Source: Dehalococcoidia bacterium
GTDB lineage: Bacteria; Chloroflexota; Dehalococcoidia; UBA2979
Assembly (NCBI GenBank): GCA_028279505.1
Contig: JANQNP010000018.1
Span: 1 to 64,000, forward strand
Length of the DNA stretch: 64,000 nucleotides
Reading direction: 5' to 3'
Numbering within the stretch: position 1 is the stretch's first letter; each line of letters opens with the position of its first letter. The translations under genes were made by a program, and so were the position numbers. Of the stretch, positions 19,352 through 29,379 are shown one piece after another. A model generated the notes under the pieces. It was not told where the DNA came from, did no database searches, and saw only the letters and a program-made list of their open reading frames with translations.

Positions 19352-20389
19352 CTACCCTTCGACGCCGGCCGCCTCGAGGCGGGCATGCAGGTCTTGCTCG
19401 ACTCGAGTCTTCTCGTCGGTGTGCGGGTTCCGCCAGCAGGCGGCGGTGTGCCCAGGTTCCTTCTCCTCGAGCGGTGGCTTCTCCGTGCGGCACTTGTCGA
19501 TCGCCCAGGCGCAGCGCGGTTCGAAGGCGCAACCGGGGATCGGGTCGACCAACAGGGGCGGCTGGCCCTCGATCGTCGCGAGGCGCCGGTGCTCGGTCTC
19601 GTCGAGGCGCGGCACGGACTCGAGGAGGCCGACCGCGTACGGGTGTCGTGCGTGCTTGAAGACGTCGACGGCGGTGCCGCTCTCCACGATCTCGCCGGCG
19701 TACATCACGTTGACGCGGTCGGCGTAGCGGGCGACGACGCCCAGGTTGTGCGTGATGACGAGCACGGCCGTCCCGAACTCCTGGGAAAGGTTGGCCATGA
19801 TCTCGAGGATCTGCGCCTGAATCGTCACGTCGAGGGCCGTCGTCGGCTCGTCCGCGATTAGCAGCTTCGGGTTACAGGAGAGCGCCATCGCGATCATCAC
19901 GCGCTGGCGCATACCGCCGGAGAACTGGTGCGGGTAGTCGGTGACGCGCTGCTCGGCCTCGGGGATACCGACCAGCTCGAGCAGCTCAACCGCGCGGGCG
20001 GTGGCTTCGTCTTCTTCGAGTCCCAGGTGGAGCTGAATCGACTCGCGGATCTGCGCGCCGATCGTGAGCACCGGGTTCAGCGAGGTCATCGGCTCCTGGA
20101 AGACCATCGCGATGTCGTTGCCACGGATGCTGCGCATCTCGGAATCGGAAACCTTCAGCAGGTCCTGACCGTCGAACATGATCTCGCCGTCGACGATCCG
20201 GCCCGGCGGGTTTGGGATCAGTCGCAGGATCGACATCGCGGTCACGGACTTGCCGCACCCCGACTCGCCGACCAACGCGAGCGTCTCACCCTCGTCGAGG
20301 TGCCACGTCACACCATCGACCGCGCGGACGACACCTTCTTCGGTGAAGAAATGCGTCCGAAGGTTCTTGACGTCCAACAGCCTTGCCAT
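19352..20389 (-). CDS. oppD: Oligopeptide/dipeptide ABC transporter ATP-binding protein (OppD/DppD type)
   Basis: A 345-aa ABC ATPase, partner of the OppF-type gene directly downstream. Walker [16 protein letters not shown], signature [15 protein letters not shown] and Walker [13 protein letters not shown] are intact, and the C-terminal [14 protein letters not shown] carries the conserved cysteines. ATG 20389 ([10 protein letters not shown]) is preferred over an upstream TTG because GGGAGG stands 4 nt before it. It drives uptake of peptides or another Opp/Dpp substrate (nickel, glycosides); specificity cannot be told from the ATPase. Confidence 0.92.
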   Translation of the reverse strand: MARLLDVKNLRTHFFTEEGVVRAVDGVTWHLDEGETLALVGESGCGKSVTAMSILRLIPNPPGRIVDGEIMFDGQDLLKVSDSEMRSIRGNDIAMVFQEPMTSLNPVLTIGAQIRESIQLHLGLEEDEATARAVELLELVGIPEAEQRVTDYPHQFSGGMRQRVMIAMALSCNPKLLIADEPTTALDVTIQAQILEIMANLSQEFGTAVLVITHNLGVVARYADRVNVMYAGEIVESGTAVDVFKHARHPYAVGLLESVPRLDETEHRRLATIEGQPPLLVDPIPGCAFEPRCAWAIDKCRTEKPPLEEKEPGHTAACWRNPHTDEKTRVEQDLHARLEAAGVEG

Positions 20390-20452
20390 GGAGCCTCCCA
20401 AACTACCTGTGGCGAGCGTCGGAAGCTGGTCGCCTCAACTCCCCCGATGTGG

Positions 20453-20537
20453 TGGTGGGGAAGAGGAGACTCGAACTCCTACGCCTTGCGGCACGTGATC
20501 CTAAATCACGCTCGTCTGCCAGTTCCGACACTTCCCC
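20453..20537 (-). tRNA. tRNA-Leu (anticodon UAG), CCA encoded
   Basis: The minus strand folds as a class II tRNA: acceptor GGGGAAG/CTTCCCC, anticodon stem CGTGA/TCACG around loop TTTAGGA (anticodon TAG), a long variable arm (TGCCGCAAGGCG) and T-arm AGGAG-TTCGAGT-CTCCT. The 3' CCA is encoded. Confidence 0.95.
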
Positions 20538-20646
20538 AGTGACACCGCTTCCCTGCGTGTAGACCCGTGGCGTCAACGGGCGCTCACTCTACAACGTGCG
20601 GGATAGTTCGGGGCGGCGTCGCGCCGAGAATTTTCCGTTCCGTTGT

Positions 20647-20721
20647 TGGTGAGCCCCCGGGGATTCGAACCCCGAACCGGCTGATTAAGAGTCAGCTGCT
20701 CTGCCATTGAGCTAGAGGCCC
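20647..20721 (-). tRNA. tRNA-Lys (anticodon CUU), CCA encoded
   Basis: The minus strand gives acceptor GGGCCTC pairing with GGGGCTC (two G-U pairs), anticodon arm GCTGA-CTCTTAA-TCAGC (anticodon CTT), and T-arm CGGGG-TTCGAAT-CCCCG. The 3' CCA is encoded. Confidence 0.94.
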
Positions 20722-20914
20722 GCGCGAACGGTAGCAACGCCGATCTCAGGGTGTCAACGAAATACAAACATCGATAGTCCCCGCCCCCTCACAGGCGCTC
20801 GACGAGGCCGATCCTCGCTCAACCAGCGCCGATCCGGCCCCGCCACCGCGACGGCCTTTGACGGTCGCGGCGGGCGAGCCGTAGCCTGCGTATTCCTCGC
20901 GTTCGACGCGTCGA

Positions 20915-20991
20915 GGGCGGTTAGCTCAGCTGGCTAGAGCGCAGCGTTGACATCGCTGAGGTCACTGGTTCGAGTCCAGTACCGCCCACCA
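20915..20991 (+). tRNA. tRNA-Val (anticodon GAC), CCA encoded
   Basis: Acceptor GGGCGGT/ACCGCCC, D-arm GCTC/GAGC, anticodon arm CAGCG-TTGACAT-CGCTG (anticodon GAC) and T-arm ACTGG-TTCGAGT-CCAGT are all well paired, and CCA is encoded. It is on the opposite strand to the Leu and Lys tRNAs. Confidence 0.95.
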
Positions 20992-21119
20992 CTCCTACCC
21001 CGACCCGGCAGCCCGACATGCACTTCGGTGGCACTCCCGAGGCATGAGACCGCCCGCAGGCGTATGATCGATCGTGTCTGCCTCGCACGACTGCCAGTCC
21101 GAGGAAGAACGAGCGTTGA

Positions 21120-21380
21120 CGGGGACACGTCGCCTCACGCTCGATCGGCGCCCCAAGAAGGGCACAGAGAGCAGGGGCCACCGGCTGAAAGCCCCGCGGC
21201 CGATCGTGACGCGATACCACCCCTGAGCCCGCGGGCGAACTCGCGGCGGCCGCCCCCGTTACGGGTGAACGAAGCCTCGAGGCCGCTCCCAACTCGGGAG
21301 TGCGGCGCGAGGGAATTCGGGTGGAACCACGAGAGCGCGTGCCTCTCGTCCCGTGGGACGAGGCGCACGCGTTTTCTGTT
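21120..21380 (+). promoter_or_regulatory. T-box leader (threonine) upstream of thrS
   Basis: Cis-acting riboswitch that senses uncharged tRNA-Thr and allows read-through into thrS. The AG-box region CAGAGAGCAGGGG is at about 21168-21182, and a candidate specifier ACC (Thr codon) in CGATACCACC is near 21213. The T-box sequence GGGTGGAACCACGAG lies at 21319-21333. A terminator hairpin follows at 21336-21371 with a TTTT run (21372-21375). The T-box ACGAG can pair with CTCGT in the 5' arm of the terminator, the expected antiterminator. Stem I base pairs CGATCGGC with GCCGATCG. Boundaries are approximate. Confidence 0.88.
21336..21379 (+). terminator. T-box-controlled terminator of thrS leader
   Basis: Long hairpin with arms CGCGTGC...TCGTCCC and GGGACGA...GCACGCG, a short internal mismatch, a GT loop and a downstream TTTTCTGTT. 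It overlaps the segment that the T-box would pair with, making the two structures mutually exclusive. This indicates control at transcription. Confidence 0.85.
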
Positions 21381-21443
21381 GTGCGTTCCATGCCCCCCAC
21401 TCGGGACCGGCGCGGGACGTCGGGAGTGTGGAGGAGCCGAACG

Positions 21444-23237
<1,794 letters not shown>

Positions 23238-23239
23238 CG

Positions 23240-23259
23240 TCCGGCAACCGCTTGCCGGA
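23240..23259 (+). terminator. Hairpin after thrS
   Basis: Perfect 8-bp inverted repeat TCCGGCAA/TTGCCGGA with a CCGC loop, beginning 3 nt after the thrS stop. It is followed by a G-rich, not U-rich, stretch, so it may be an mRNA 3'-end stabiliser or an imperfect terminator. Confidence 0.55.
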
Positions 23260-23262
23260 GTG

Positions 23263-23316
23263 GGGTGCCCGTGCCAGTCTGAGCCACGACTTTCAAGGCT
23301 CAGGCGCCGGGCACCC
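23263..23316 (+). other. Nested stem-loop in the leader of the biotin carboxylase gene
   Basis: An outer 9-bp stem GGGTGCCCG/CGGGCACCC encloses an inner 7-bp stem CTGAGCC/GGCTCAG with an 11-nt loop. All pairs are Watson-Crick. It lies between thrS and the accC-like start at 23362. It could be a terminator-like or regulatory RNA element; no known riboswitch class was recognised. Confidence 0.5.
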
Positions 23317-23361
23317 GGCTCTCGAGGCGCATCGAGCTGACACCTCAACGGAGCACGTCGC

Positions 23362-24912
23362 ATGTTCAAGCGTGTGTTGATCGCCAACCGAGGCGAGATT
23401 GCGCTTCGCATCCAGCGCACCTGCCGCGAACTCGGCATCGAGACCGTCGCCGTCTACTCCGAGCCCGATCGCAACGCCCGCCACGTCCGCGAGGCGGACC
23501 ACGCCGTCTGCATCGGCCCGGGCGCCGCGCTCGAGTCCTACCTCGTGATCGACAAAATCATCGACGCGGCGAAACAGACCGGCGCCGAGGCCATTCACCC
23601 CGGCTACGGCTTCCTCTCGGAGAACGCGGCCCTCACGGAGGCCTGCGACGCCGCCGGCATCACCTTCATCGGCCCACCCGGTGCGGCGATGCAGGCGATG
23701 GGCGACAAGGTCTCCGCCCGCAAGCTGATGGAAGAGGCCGGCGTCCCGGTCGTCCCCGGCGCCAACGACATTGACATCAACGACCTCGAAACCGCCACCC
23801 GCGAGGGCGAGCGCATCGGCTACCCGCTGATGGTGAAGGCCGCCGCCGGCGGCGGTGGCCGCGGCATCCGCCTGGTCGAGCGTGCCGAGGATCTCGCCGA
23901 CGCGATGCGCGCGGCCGGCTCCGAGGCCGCCTCGTCCTTCGGCGACGCGACGATCTTCCTCGAGAAGTACGTCTCGCCCGCCCGCCACATCGAGGTCCAG
24001 GTGATGGCCGACTCGCACGGCAACGTCCGAACCTTCGGCGAGCGCGAGTGCTCGATCCAGCGCCGCAACCAGAAGGTGCTGGAAGAGGCCCCCTCGATCG
24101 CGGTCACGCCGGAGATCCGCAAGCGCCTCTGCGACGCCGCCGAGGCCGCCGCACGGAGCTGCGGCTATCGCAACGCCGGCACCGTCGAGTTCCTCATGGA
24201 CAACGACGGCAGCTTCTACTTCCTCGAGATGAACGCTCGACTCCAGGTCGAGCACCCGGTGACTGAGCTCGTCTATGGCGTCGACCTGGTCGCACTTCAG
24301 CTCGCGGTCGCCAACGGCGAGGCGATCCCGGACGACATCGGACTCGCCGAGCCGCACGGCTGGGCGATGGAAGCCCGCATCAACGGCGAGGACGCGTACA
24401 ACAACTTCACGCCCGACCTCGGACTCGTCGAGCACGTCGAACTTCCGACCGGCCCGGGCGTCCGCTTCGACACGATGCTCTTCGCCGGCCTCGACGTGCC
24501 GGTCTTCTACGACTCGCTGCTCGGCAAGCTGATCGTCTGGGCCGAGGACCGCGAACTCGCCGTGAAGCGCCTCCGGCGCGCACTCACCGATCTGCTCGTC
24601 GTCGGCATTGAGACGAACGCGCCGTTCCATCTCGCCCTCCTCGATCATCCCGACTTCCAGTCCGGGAACTTCTCGACGGGCTGGCTTGAGTCGACGTTCG
24701 AGATGCCTCCGCAGCCGGAGGACGACCCGCGCCAGCGAACGGCCCTCGTCGTCGCCGCCATCGCCGCCAGCGTCGCCGGATCGGCGCCCGCTGCCGGCAA
24801 GTCGGGCGGAGGCCGCACGAAGTGGCTGCAGGCGACACGTGAGCACGCGATCGGGCTGCGAGTTCAGTCGGGAGGTGGCGGATGGCGTCGACGCGACATC
24901 GCTTCGAAGTAG
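23362..24912 (+). CDS. accC: Biotin carboxylase subunit of an acetyl/acyl-CoA carboxylase
   Basis: ATP-grasp enzyme that carboxylates the biotin of the carrier protein encoded next to it. The N-terminal biotin-carboxylase domain starts FKRVLIANRGEIALRIQ, the ATP-grasp glycine loop is AAAGGGGRGIRLV, and the catalytic/metal region EMNARLQVEHPVTELVYG is intact. At 516 aa it is longer than the usual 450-aa AccC: residues 450-516 continue into a linker resembling the start of the BT/middle region of propionyl- or methylcrotonyl-CoA carboxylase alpha chains. It overlaps the biotin-carrier gene by 31 nt. No carboxyltransferase gene is nearby. Confidence 0.9.
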   Translation: MFKRVLIANRGEIALRIQRTCRELGIETVAVYSEPDRNARHVREADHAVCIGPGAALESYLVIDKIIDAAKQTGAEAIHPGYGFLSENAALTEACDAAGITFIGPPGAAMQAMGDKVSARKLMEEAGVPVVPGANDIDINDLETATREGERIGYPLMVKAAAGGGGRGIRLVERAEDLADAMRAAGSEAASSFGDATIFLEKYVSPARHIEVQVMADSHGNVRTFGERECSIQRRNQKVLEEAPSIAVTPEIRKRLCDAAEAAARSCGYRNAGTVEFLMDNDGSFYFLEMNARLQVEHPVTELVYGVDLVALQLAVANGEAIPDDIGLAEPHGWAMEARINGEDAYNNFTPDLGLVEHVELPTGPGVRFDTMLFAGLDVPVFYDSLLGKLIVWAEDRELAVKRLRRALTDLLVVGIETNAPFHLALLDHPDFQSGNFSTGWLESTFEMPPQPEDDPRQRTALVVAAIAASVAGSAPAAGKSGGGRTKWLQATREHAIGLRVQSGGGGWRRRDIASK

Positions 24913-25403
24913 ACGGCGAGATCCAGACGGTCCTCGTTGGCGACCTCAACGGGCTGACCAGCGTCACCGTCGGCGACGAGGACCCGGTCGTCTCTGACGT
25001 CACCCTCTCCGGCGTGCCCGGCATGGTCTCGATGGTCATCGATGGCCAGCCGACCCGCGCTTACGTCGCCCGTGACGGCCGCGACTTCAAAGTCACCGTC
25101 GAGGGACGCACCTTCCTGATCGCCGCCGCGGGCGGCGGCAAGCGCGATCGCAGCGGCGTCGGCGGCGCCAGCGACCCGCCCGGCAAGATCACCGCCCCCC
25201 TCGCCGGCGTCTTCGTCGAATCGCGGATCGCCGTCGGCGACACGATCGAGGCCGGGCAGCCGGTCTTCGTGATCGAAGCGATGAAGATGCAGAACGAGAT
25301 CCAGGCGCCACACGCCGGCACCGTCACCGCGGTCCACTTCGCCGCCGGCGACCGCGTCGAAAAGGGCGATCTCGTCGTCGAGTACGACGTCACCGAGGAC
25401 TAG
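24882..25403 (+). CDS. Biotin carboxyl carrier protein
   Basis: A 173-aa carrier whose C-terminal 75 residues are a biotinyl domain with the lysine motif EAMKMQNEI. The N-terminal 90 residues (FEVDGEIQTVLVG, GRTFLIAA) look like the remnant of the BT/linker region of acyl-CoA carboxylase alpha chains. Together with the C-terminal extension of the preceding gene this looks like a split alpha chain. The start overlaps the biotin carboxylase gene by 31 nt in another frame, suggesting coupled translation. Confidence 0.88.
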   Translation: MASTRHRFEVDGEIQTVLVGDLNGLTSVTVGDEDPVVSDVTLSGVPGMVSMVIDGQPTRAYVARDGRDFKVTVEGRTFLIAAAGGGKRDRSGVGGASDPPGKITAPLAGVFVESRIAVGDTIEAGQPVFVIEAMKMQNEIQAPHAGTVTAVHFAAGDRVEKGDLVVEYDVTED

Positions 25404-25454
25404 CCGCCCAACCGCCAGCGCGCTCGCCGCCGCGGGGATCGGCGGAACGCCTCA

Positions 25455-25484
25455 TTGTGGGGGTCGTTTCGCCGATGCTAGAAT
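25455..25484 (+). promoter_or_regulatory. Predicted sigma-70-type promoter of infC-rpmI-rplT
   Basis: TTGTGG (25455-25460) and TAGAAT (25479-25484) are spaced by 18 bp in the gap upstream of infC. This is the best -35/-10 match in the intergenic region. The predicted transcript would start about 60 nt before infC. Confidence 0.5.
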
Positions 25485-25548
25485 CGCGCCCCACAGATCG
25501 GCGGCAACCCAGCGCCGCCGGAGATCTCAGTCATCGAAAGGGTGAATC

Positions 25549-26151
25549 ATCGCCAAAGAATTGCGCCTGAACGAGCAAATCCGGGTCCCAACCGTGAGGC
25601 TCGTTCGTGACGGCGAACAGGTCGGCGTCGTGTCCATCGACGAGGCGATGCGAATCGCCGACGAAGCCGGCCTCGATCTGGTTGAAATCGCTCCCAACGC
25701 CGACCCGCCCGTCGTCCGGGTGATGGACTACGGCAAGTTCAAGTACGAACAGTCGAAACGCGATCGGGAAGCACGCCGCGGCTCGAAGCAAGTTGAGTTG
25801 CGCGAAGTCCGGATGCGCGTGAAGATCGGCAAGCACGACCGCGATTTCAAGACTCGTACGGCTCGCAAGCTCCTGCTCGGCGGCGACAAGGTGAAAGTCT
25901 CCGTCATGTTCCGAGCGCGTGAGATCACCCACCCCGAGGTGGCACGCGAGCTGCTCGATGGGTTCGCGGCCGACCTGGAAGACGTGGCCGACATCGAACG
26001 CCGCCCGGCGCTCGAAGGTCGATTCATGTCGATGACGCTGGACCCCTCGAAGAAGGTCAAGCCAGCGGACGCGAAGAAGGACCAGGCGCCGGCGGCTGCC
26101 GCCGCGGACGCGCCCGAAGCAGCGGCGGCCACGGCCGCCGACGCGAGCTAA
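25549..26151 (+). CDS. infC: Translation initiation factor IF-3
   Basis: IF-3 binds the 30S subunit and proofreads initiation. The N-terminal domain LNEQIRVPTVRLV and the linker MDYGKFKYEQSKRDREARRG are typical, and the C-terminal domain ends before a Lys/Ala-rich tail of about 30 residues. No ATG exists near the expected start. The N-terminus IAKELRLNEQIR and the upstream GAAAGGGTG point to an AUC codon at 25549 (or 25546); the conservative alternative is TTG 25561. IF-3 genes are known for rare start codons used in autoregulation. It is the first gene of infC-rpmI-rplT. Confidence 0.92.
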   Translation: MAKELRLNEQIRVPTVRLVRDGEQVGVVSIDEAMRIADEAGLDLVEIAPNADPPVVRVMDYGKFKYEQSKRDREARRGSKQVELREVRMRVKIGKHDRDFKTRTARKLLLGGDKVKVSVMFRAREITHPEVARELLDGFAADLEDVADIERRPALEGRFMSMTLDPSKKVKPADAKKDQAPAAAAADAPEAAAATAADAS

Positions 26152-26175
26152 GCACCCGCTGGAAGCAGGTTTCCC

Positions 26176-26367
26176 GTGCCGAAGATGAAGACGCACAAAG
26201 GCACGAAGAAGCGGATCAAGATCACCGGCTCCGGCAAGGTGATGTACCGCAAGCCCGTCCCGAAGCGGACCCGCAAGCACAAGCGGTCCCTCTACGAGAT
26301 GCGCGGGATGATGGTCGCCGACAAGACGGTAACCAGGGCGATCCGCAAGAATCTGCCGAACTCCTAG
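26176..26367 (+). CDS. rpmI: 50S ribosomal protein L35
   Basis: A 63-aa basic ribosomal protein with a GTG start (VPKMKTHKGTKKRIKITGSG). It has the family pattern of a Lys/Arg-rich N-terminus followed by KRTRKHKRSLY. It sits in the conserved order infC-rpmI-rplT, 24 bp after infC. Confidence 0.96.
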   Translation: MPKMKTHKGTKKRIKITGSGKVMYRKPVPKRTRKHKRSLYEMRGMMVADKTVTRAIRKNLPNS

Positions 26368-26424
26368 CTAGTACCAGCACGTACGACACCGGCGCGACGC
26401 GGCCGAGCCACCAAGGACTGATCG

Positions 26425-26787
26425 ATGCCCCGAACTCGCAACCGCGTCCAGACGCGCGCCCGCCACAAGAAGGTCCTGGCCCTCACCAAGGGGCACCGAG
26501 GCAAGCGCCGGACCAACATCAAGGTCGCGCATGAGTCGATGATCCACGCGCTGCGCTACTCGACCGAGCACCGTCGCGACCGCAAGGGCGACTTCCGCCG
26601 GCTCTGGATCGTCCGCATCAACGCCGCCGCGCGTCTGAACGGCCTCAAGTACAACGAGCTGATCGACGGCATGAACAAGGCCGGCATCGAGGTCAATCGC
26701 AAGATGCTCGCTGACCTCGCCGTGCGCAGCCCCGAGGCGTTCGCCGAGATCGCGGAGCAGGCCAAGGCGGCCCGCGCCGCCGCCTAG
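26425..26787 (+). CDS. rplT: 50S ribosomal protein L20
   Basis: A 120-aa protein that nucleates 50S assembly on 23S rRNA. It begins PRTRNRVQTRARHKKVLAL and contains the conserved RLWIVRINAAARLNGLKYN. It is the last gene of the infC-rpmI-rplT operon and is followed by a strong hairpin. Autogenous control by L20 is known in other phyla; no leader structure was identified here. Confidence 0.97.
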   Translation: MPRTRNRVQTRARHKKVLALTKGHRGKRRTNIKVAHESMIHALRYSTEHRRDRKGDFRRLWIVRINAAARLNGLKYNELIDGMNKAGIEVNRKMLADLAVRSPEAFAEIAEQAKAARAAA

Positions 26788-26810
26788 CGCCCCGCGCGCA
26801 GCTCCGAACG

Positions 26811-26836
26811 AACGGCCGCGCGATTGCGCGGCCGTT
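26811..26836 (+). terminator. Terminator hairpin after rplT (also faces the DUF4173 gene)
   Basis: Perfect 11-bp inverted repeat AACGGCCGCGC/GCGCGGCCGTT with a GATT loop between the convergent rplT and membrane-protein genes. It could serve both strands. No long U-tract follows. Confidence 0.7.
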
Positions 26837-26868
26837 GCTGATCCGAGGTCGTGGCGCCCGACGTCGGG

Positions 26869-28371
26869 TCAGCGACAGGCCGCAGCGAGCCGTTCCCCAG
26901 TGGCGTCGACCGCGTCCGCGGCCGCCGCGCGACCCCAGTTCCAGGACCGCAGATCAGACTCCGGTTCGCCCCACCGCGCGAGCATGGCGTTCGCCACCTC
27001 GCAGGCATCGTCATCCTCGAGGGCGTCGATGCCGTCGAGCAGCGTCGGCGTCGCGTCCGCACTCAACCCCAGGGCATACGCCACATCGAAGTCGCGGCCA
27101 TCCTCGGCGCGAGCCAGGTTCGTCGCGGCGATCATCCCGTGCGGGTTCACCGCCACGACGATCACCAGCGCGACCAGCGCACTCGCCACCGCCCCACCGA
27201 CGAACTCGTTCCGGCGCTCCCGCATCAGCGACCAGAGGAGCCAGACGAAGACCGTCGCCAGCCAGGCCAGCAGCGCGGCCGCGTAGAAGCGCAGCGCCGT
27301 CAGGCCAAACACGTCGATGTAGATCCGAAGCCGCTGGAACGCCGAGGTCATCACCACGAGCAGCAGCACGACCAGGACCGTGCCGAACACGCGATACGTG
27401 GTGAGTGAGCGCCCGGATCGCGCCCGCGCCCAGTCCGCCGCCAACAAGACCGGTAGCAACAGCACCGCGACCGCCACGAGTTCGAAGAACCCTCGACGCG
27501 CGTATTCGGCGTACGTAAGCCCAATCGAACCGAGGACGTGCTCAGACCCACCGAACAGGTACCGGATCTGGATCAGCACGAACAGCGCGAACAACGCCGC
27601 AAGCGACCCGAGCACGACGCCCGTCTCGAGCGCCCGCAGACGACGCGCCTCGGCAAGCTGCGGACCGTCGGGCGGCGCTCCCTGAGGTCCGAGGGCGCAC
27701 CAGAGCACGCCCGCCGCGACGACGGAGCCGCCGGCCCACCACGCCAGGTGACGAACGACCGAGGCGGCCTCGACGCTCAGTGCGTTCACAACCCAATCCT
27801 GAAACACGGCGTCAGCGGCAACGAACAGACCACCGAACACCACGAGCAGCGGCGCTGTGATCAGCGCCGCGCGCCCGAGCACCCGAGGCCGCGCGTCGGC
27901 ACCTCGCGACAGGAGCAGGTGCTGCGGCGCGGAGCGCACAAGGATGAACACCCCTCGTAATGCCGAGCCGGCGGCGATCGTCAGGCCCACGACGAACGAC
28001 GTGATGCTCATCCGATCGGCTCGCGCATCGTCCTGGACTGTCAGTGCGAGCAGGAACAACGCCAGCGACGTGCCGACCGCACCGATCTGCAACTCCACGC
28101 TGGCCCGCCAGGCGACCATCATCGAGAGCCCGAGCGACACCACCAGCAGGCTCGCCACGAGCCCACCGATCCGTCGGCCCTCGCGGCGCGCGATCAGGAC
28201 GAACGCCGCGATCACCGCGGCGGCCCACAGCGGAACGTTGACGCCAGGCGCCGCGCCGTTGAACAGGAGATCCGCGAGCCCACCCAGCGCCAGCGAAACC
28301 AAGACAATCACGAGCCACGGGTCGCGTGCGAAGTCCTGAGGCGACTCACTCTTCGAATCGATCGAGATCAC
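26869..28371 (-). CDS. DUF4173/DUF4153-like polytopic membrane protein
   Basis: A roughly 500-aa membrane protein with about 11-12 hydrophobic segments (for example WLVIVLVSLALGGLADLLF and VALVIVVAVNPHG). It includes the stretch RAALITAPLLVVFGGLFVAADAVF, typical of the DUF4153/DUF4173 group. GTG 28371 is a reasonable start because the hydrophobic part begins soon after and AGGAG lies upstream. The soluble C-terminal tail contains repeated Asp/Ala. The family has no established function. It is convergent to rplT and divergent from the crotonase gene. Confidence 0.7.
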   Translation of the reverse strand: MISIDSKSESPQDFARDPWLVIVLVSLALGGLADLLFNGAAPGVNVPLWAAAVIAAFVLIARREGRRIGGLVASLLVVSLGLSMMVAWRASVELQIGAVGTSLALFLLALTVQDDARADRMSITSFVVGLTIAAGSALRGVFILVRSAPQHLLLSRGADARPRVLGRAALITAPLLVVFGGLFVAADAVFQDWVVNALSVEAASVVRHLAWWAGGSVVAAGVLWCALGPQGAPPDGPQLAEARRLRALETGVVLGSLAALFALFVLIQIRYLFGGSEHVLGSIGLTYAEYARRGFFELVAVAVLLLPVLLAADWARARSGRSLTTYRVFGTVLVVLLLVVMTSAFQRLRIYIDVFGLTALRFYAAALLAWLATVFVWLLWSLMRERRNEFVGGAVASALVALVIVVAVNPHGMIAATNLARAEDGRDFDVAYALGLSADATPTLLDGIDALEDDDACEVANAMLARWGEPESDLRSWNWGRAAAADAVDATGERLAAACR

Positions 28372-28579
28372 GGCGGCACTCACTCCTGCTACCCGCCCCG
28401 ATGGAACAACCGATCCACCTCGAGCCCAGTGCCGCCACACGGAACTCCGCCACCCGGCGTGCGGGCGAGGCGCTGGGTGAATCACCCCGTGCCTGAACGC
28501 TCCACCGAGCGCTTCCGTTCCCAGCCCTCCTCCGTCGCCGTGTACGATTCCGCCCGAACCCGCATCCGAGGAGCGCCGC

Positions 28580-29377
28580 ATGCCGCACGACTATCAGGAG
28601 TTGCTAATCGAACAGCACGGGCCCGTCGCGCTCGTGAAGTTGAACCGCCCGGACAAACTGAACTCGTGGGGCGGGGTGATGCGTCACGAGCTCACCGACT
28701 ACCTGCTCTCGTTGAACGACGGTGTGTACGACACACGAGCAATTGTGCTGACGGGCGAGGGGCGGGCCTTCTCGGCCGGCGGCGATGTGCGAGGGTTCGC
28801 CAGCGCAAATCCGGACCGCGTGGAGCCGCCGTGGCACGCGCCGCACAGCTACGACTCGCTGGTGAGCGCGATGCGAACCTGCGACGTCCCGATCGTTGGC
28901 GCGATCAACGGCTACGCCGTCGGCATGGGGTGGTCGGTGGCGCTGGCCTGCGACATCCGGATCGCAGCCGACGATGCGGTCTTCCAGGTGGCCCAGACCA
29001 AGCGCGGGATCGTGGCGGATGCCGGCCTCCCCCACCTCTTGCCTCGGGCGGTAGGGACCCAGCGCGCGCTGGAGCTCATGTTCACCGGCCGTCGGGTGAG
29101 CGCCCAGGAGGCCCTCGAGATGGGCGCGGTCCTCGAGGTCGTTCCTGCCGACGAGTTGATCGCCCGCGCCTGCGCGCTGGCGGAAACGATCGCCGCCGGT
29201 CCGCCGCAGAGCGCCGCCGGTCACAAGCGACTCGTCTACATGGTCGAGGAAGACGACTTCAACCGGGTCCAGGACATGACCGGGCTGATCGTCGGCAAGC
29301 TGTTCCAGACGAAGGACGGTCGCGAGGGTGCGATGTCGTTCCTCGAGCGGCGCGAGCCCGAGTTCAGCGGGCACTAG
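28580..29377 (+). CDS. Enoyl-CoA hydratase/isomerase family (crotonase)
   Basis: A 265-aa crotonase-fold enzyme. The oxyanion-hole segments GRAFSAGGDVRGF and INGYAVGMGWSVALACD are intact, and the loop TKRGIVADAGLPHLLPR carries an acidic residue of the type that activates water or abstracts a proton. Likely acts in beta-oxidation or in degradation of an unsaturated acyl-CoA; the exact substrate is unknown. It is preceded by GGAG and overlaps nothing; the downstream GNAT begins 3 nt after its stop. Confidence 0.88.
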   Translation: MPHDYQELLIEQHGPVALVKLNRPDKLNSWGGVMRHELTDYLLSLNDGVYDTRAIVLTGEGRAFSAGGDVRGFASANPDRVEPPWHAPHSYDSLVSAMRTCDVPIVGAINGYAVGMGWSVALACDIRIAADDAVFQVAQTKRGIVADAGLPHLLPRAVGTQRALELMFTGRRVSAQEALEMGAVLEVVPADELIARACALAETIAAGPPQSAAGHKRLVYMVEEDDFNRVQDMTGLIVGKLFQTKDGREGAMSFLERREPEFSGH

Positions 29378-29379
29378 CC

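Noticed and set aside
20992..21443. Small ORFs in the thrS leader and an N-terminal extension of thrS to 21300
   Set aside because: The stretch is explained by the T-box RNA; the synthetase starts after a good ribosome-binding site at 21444.
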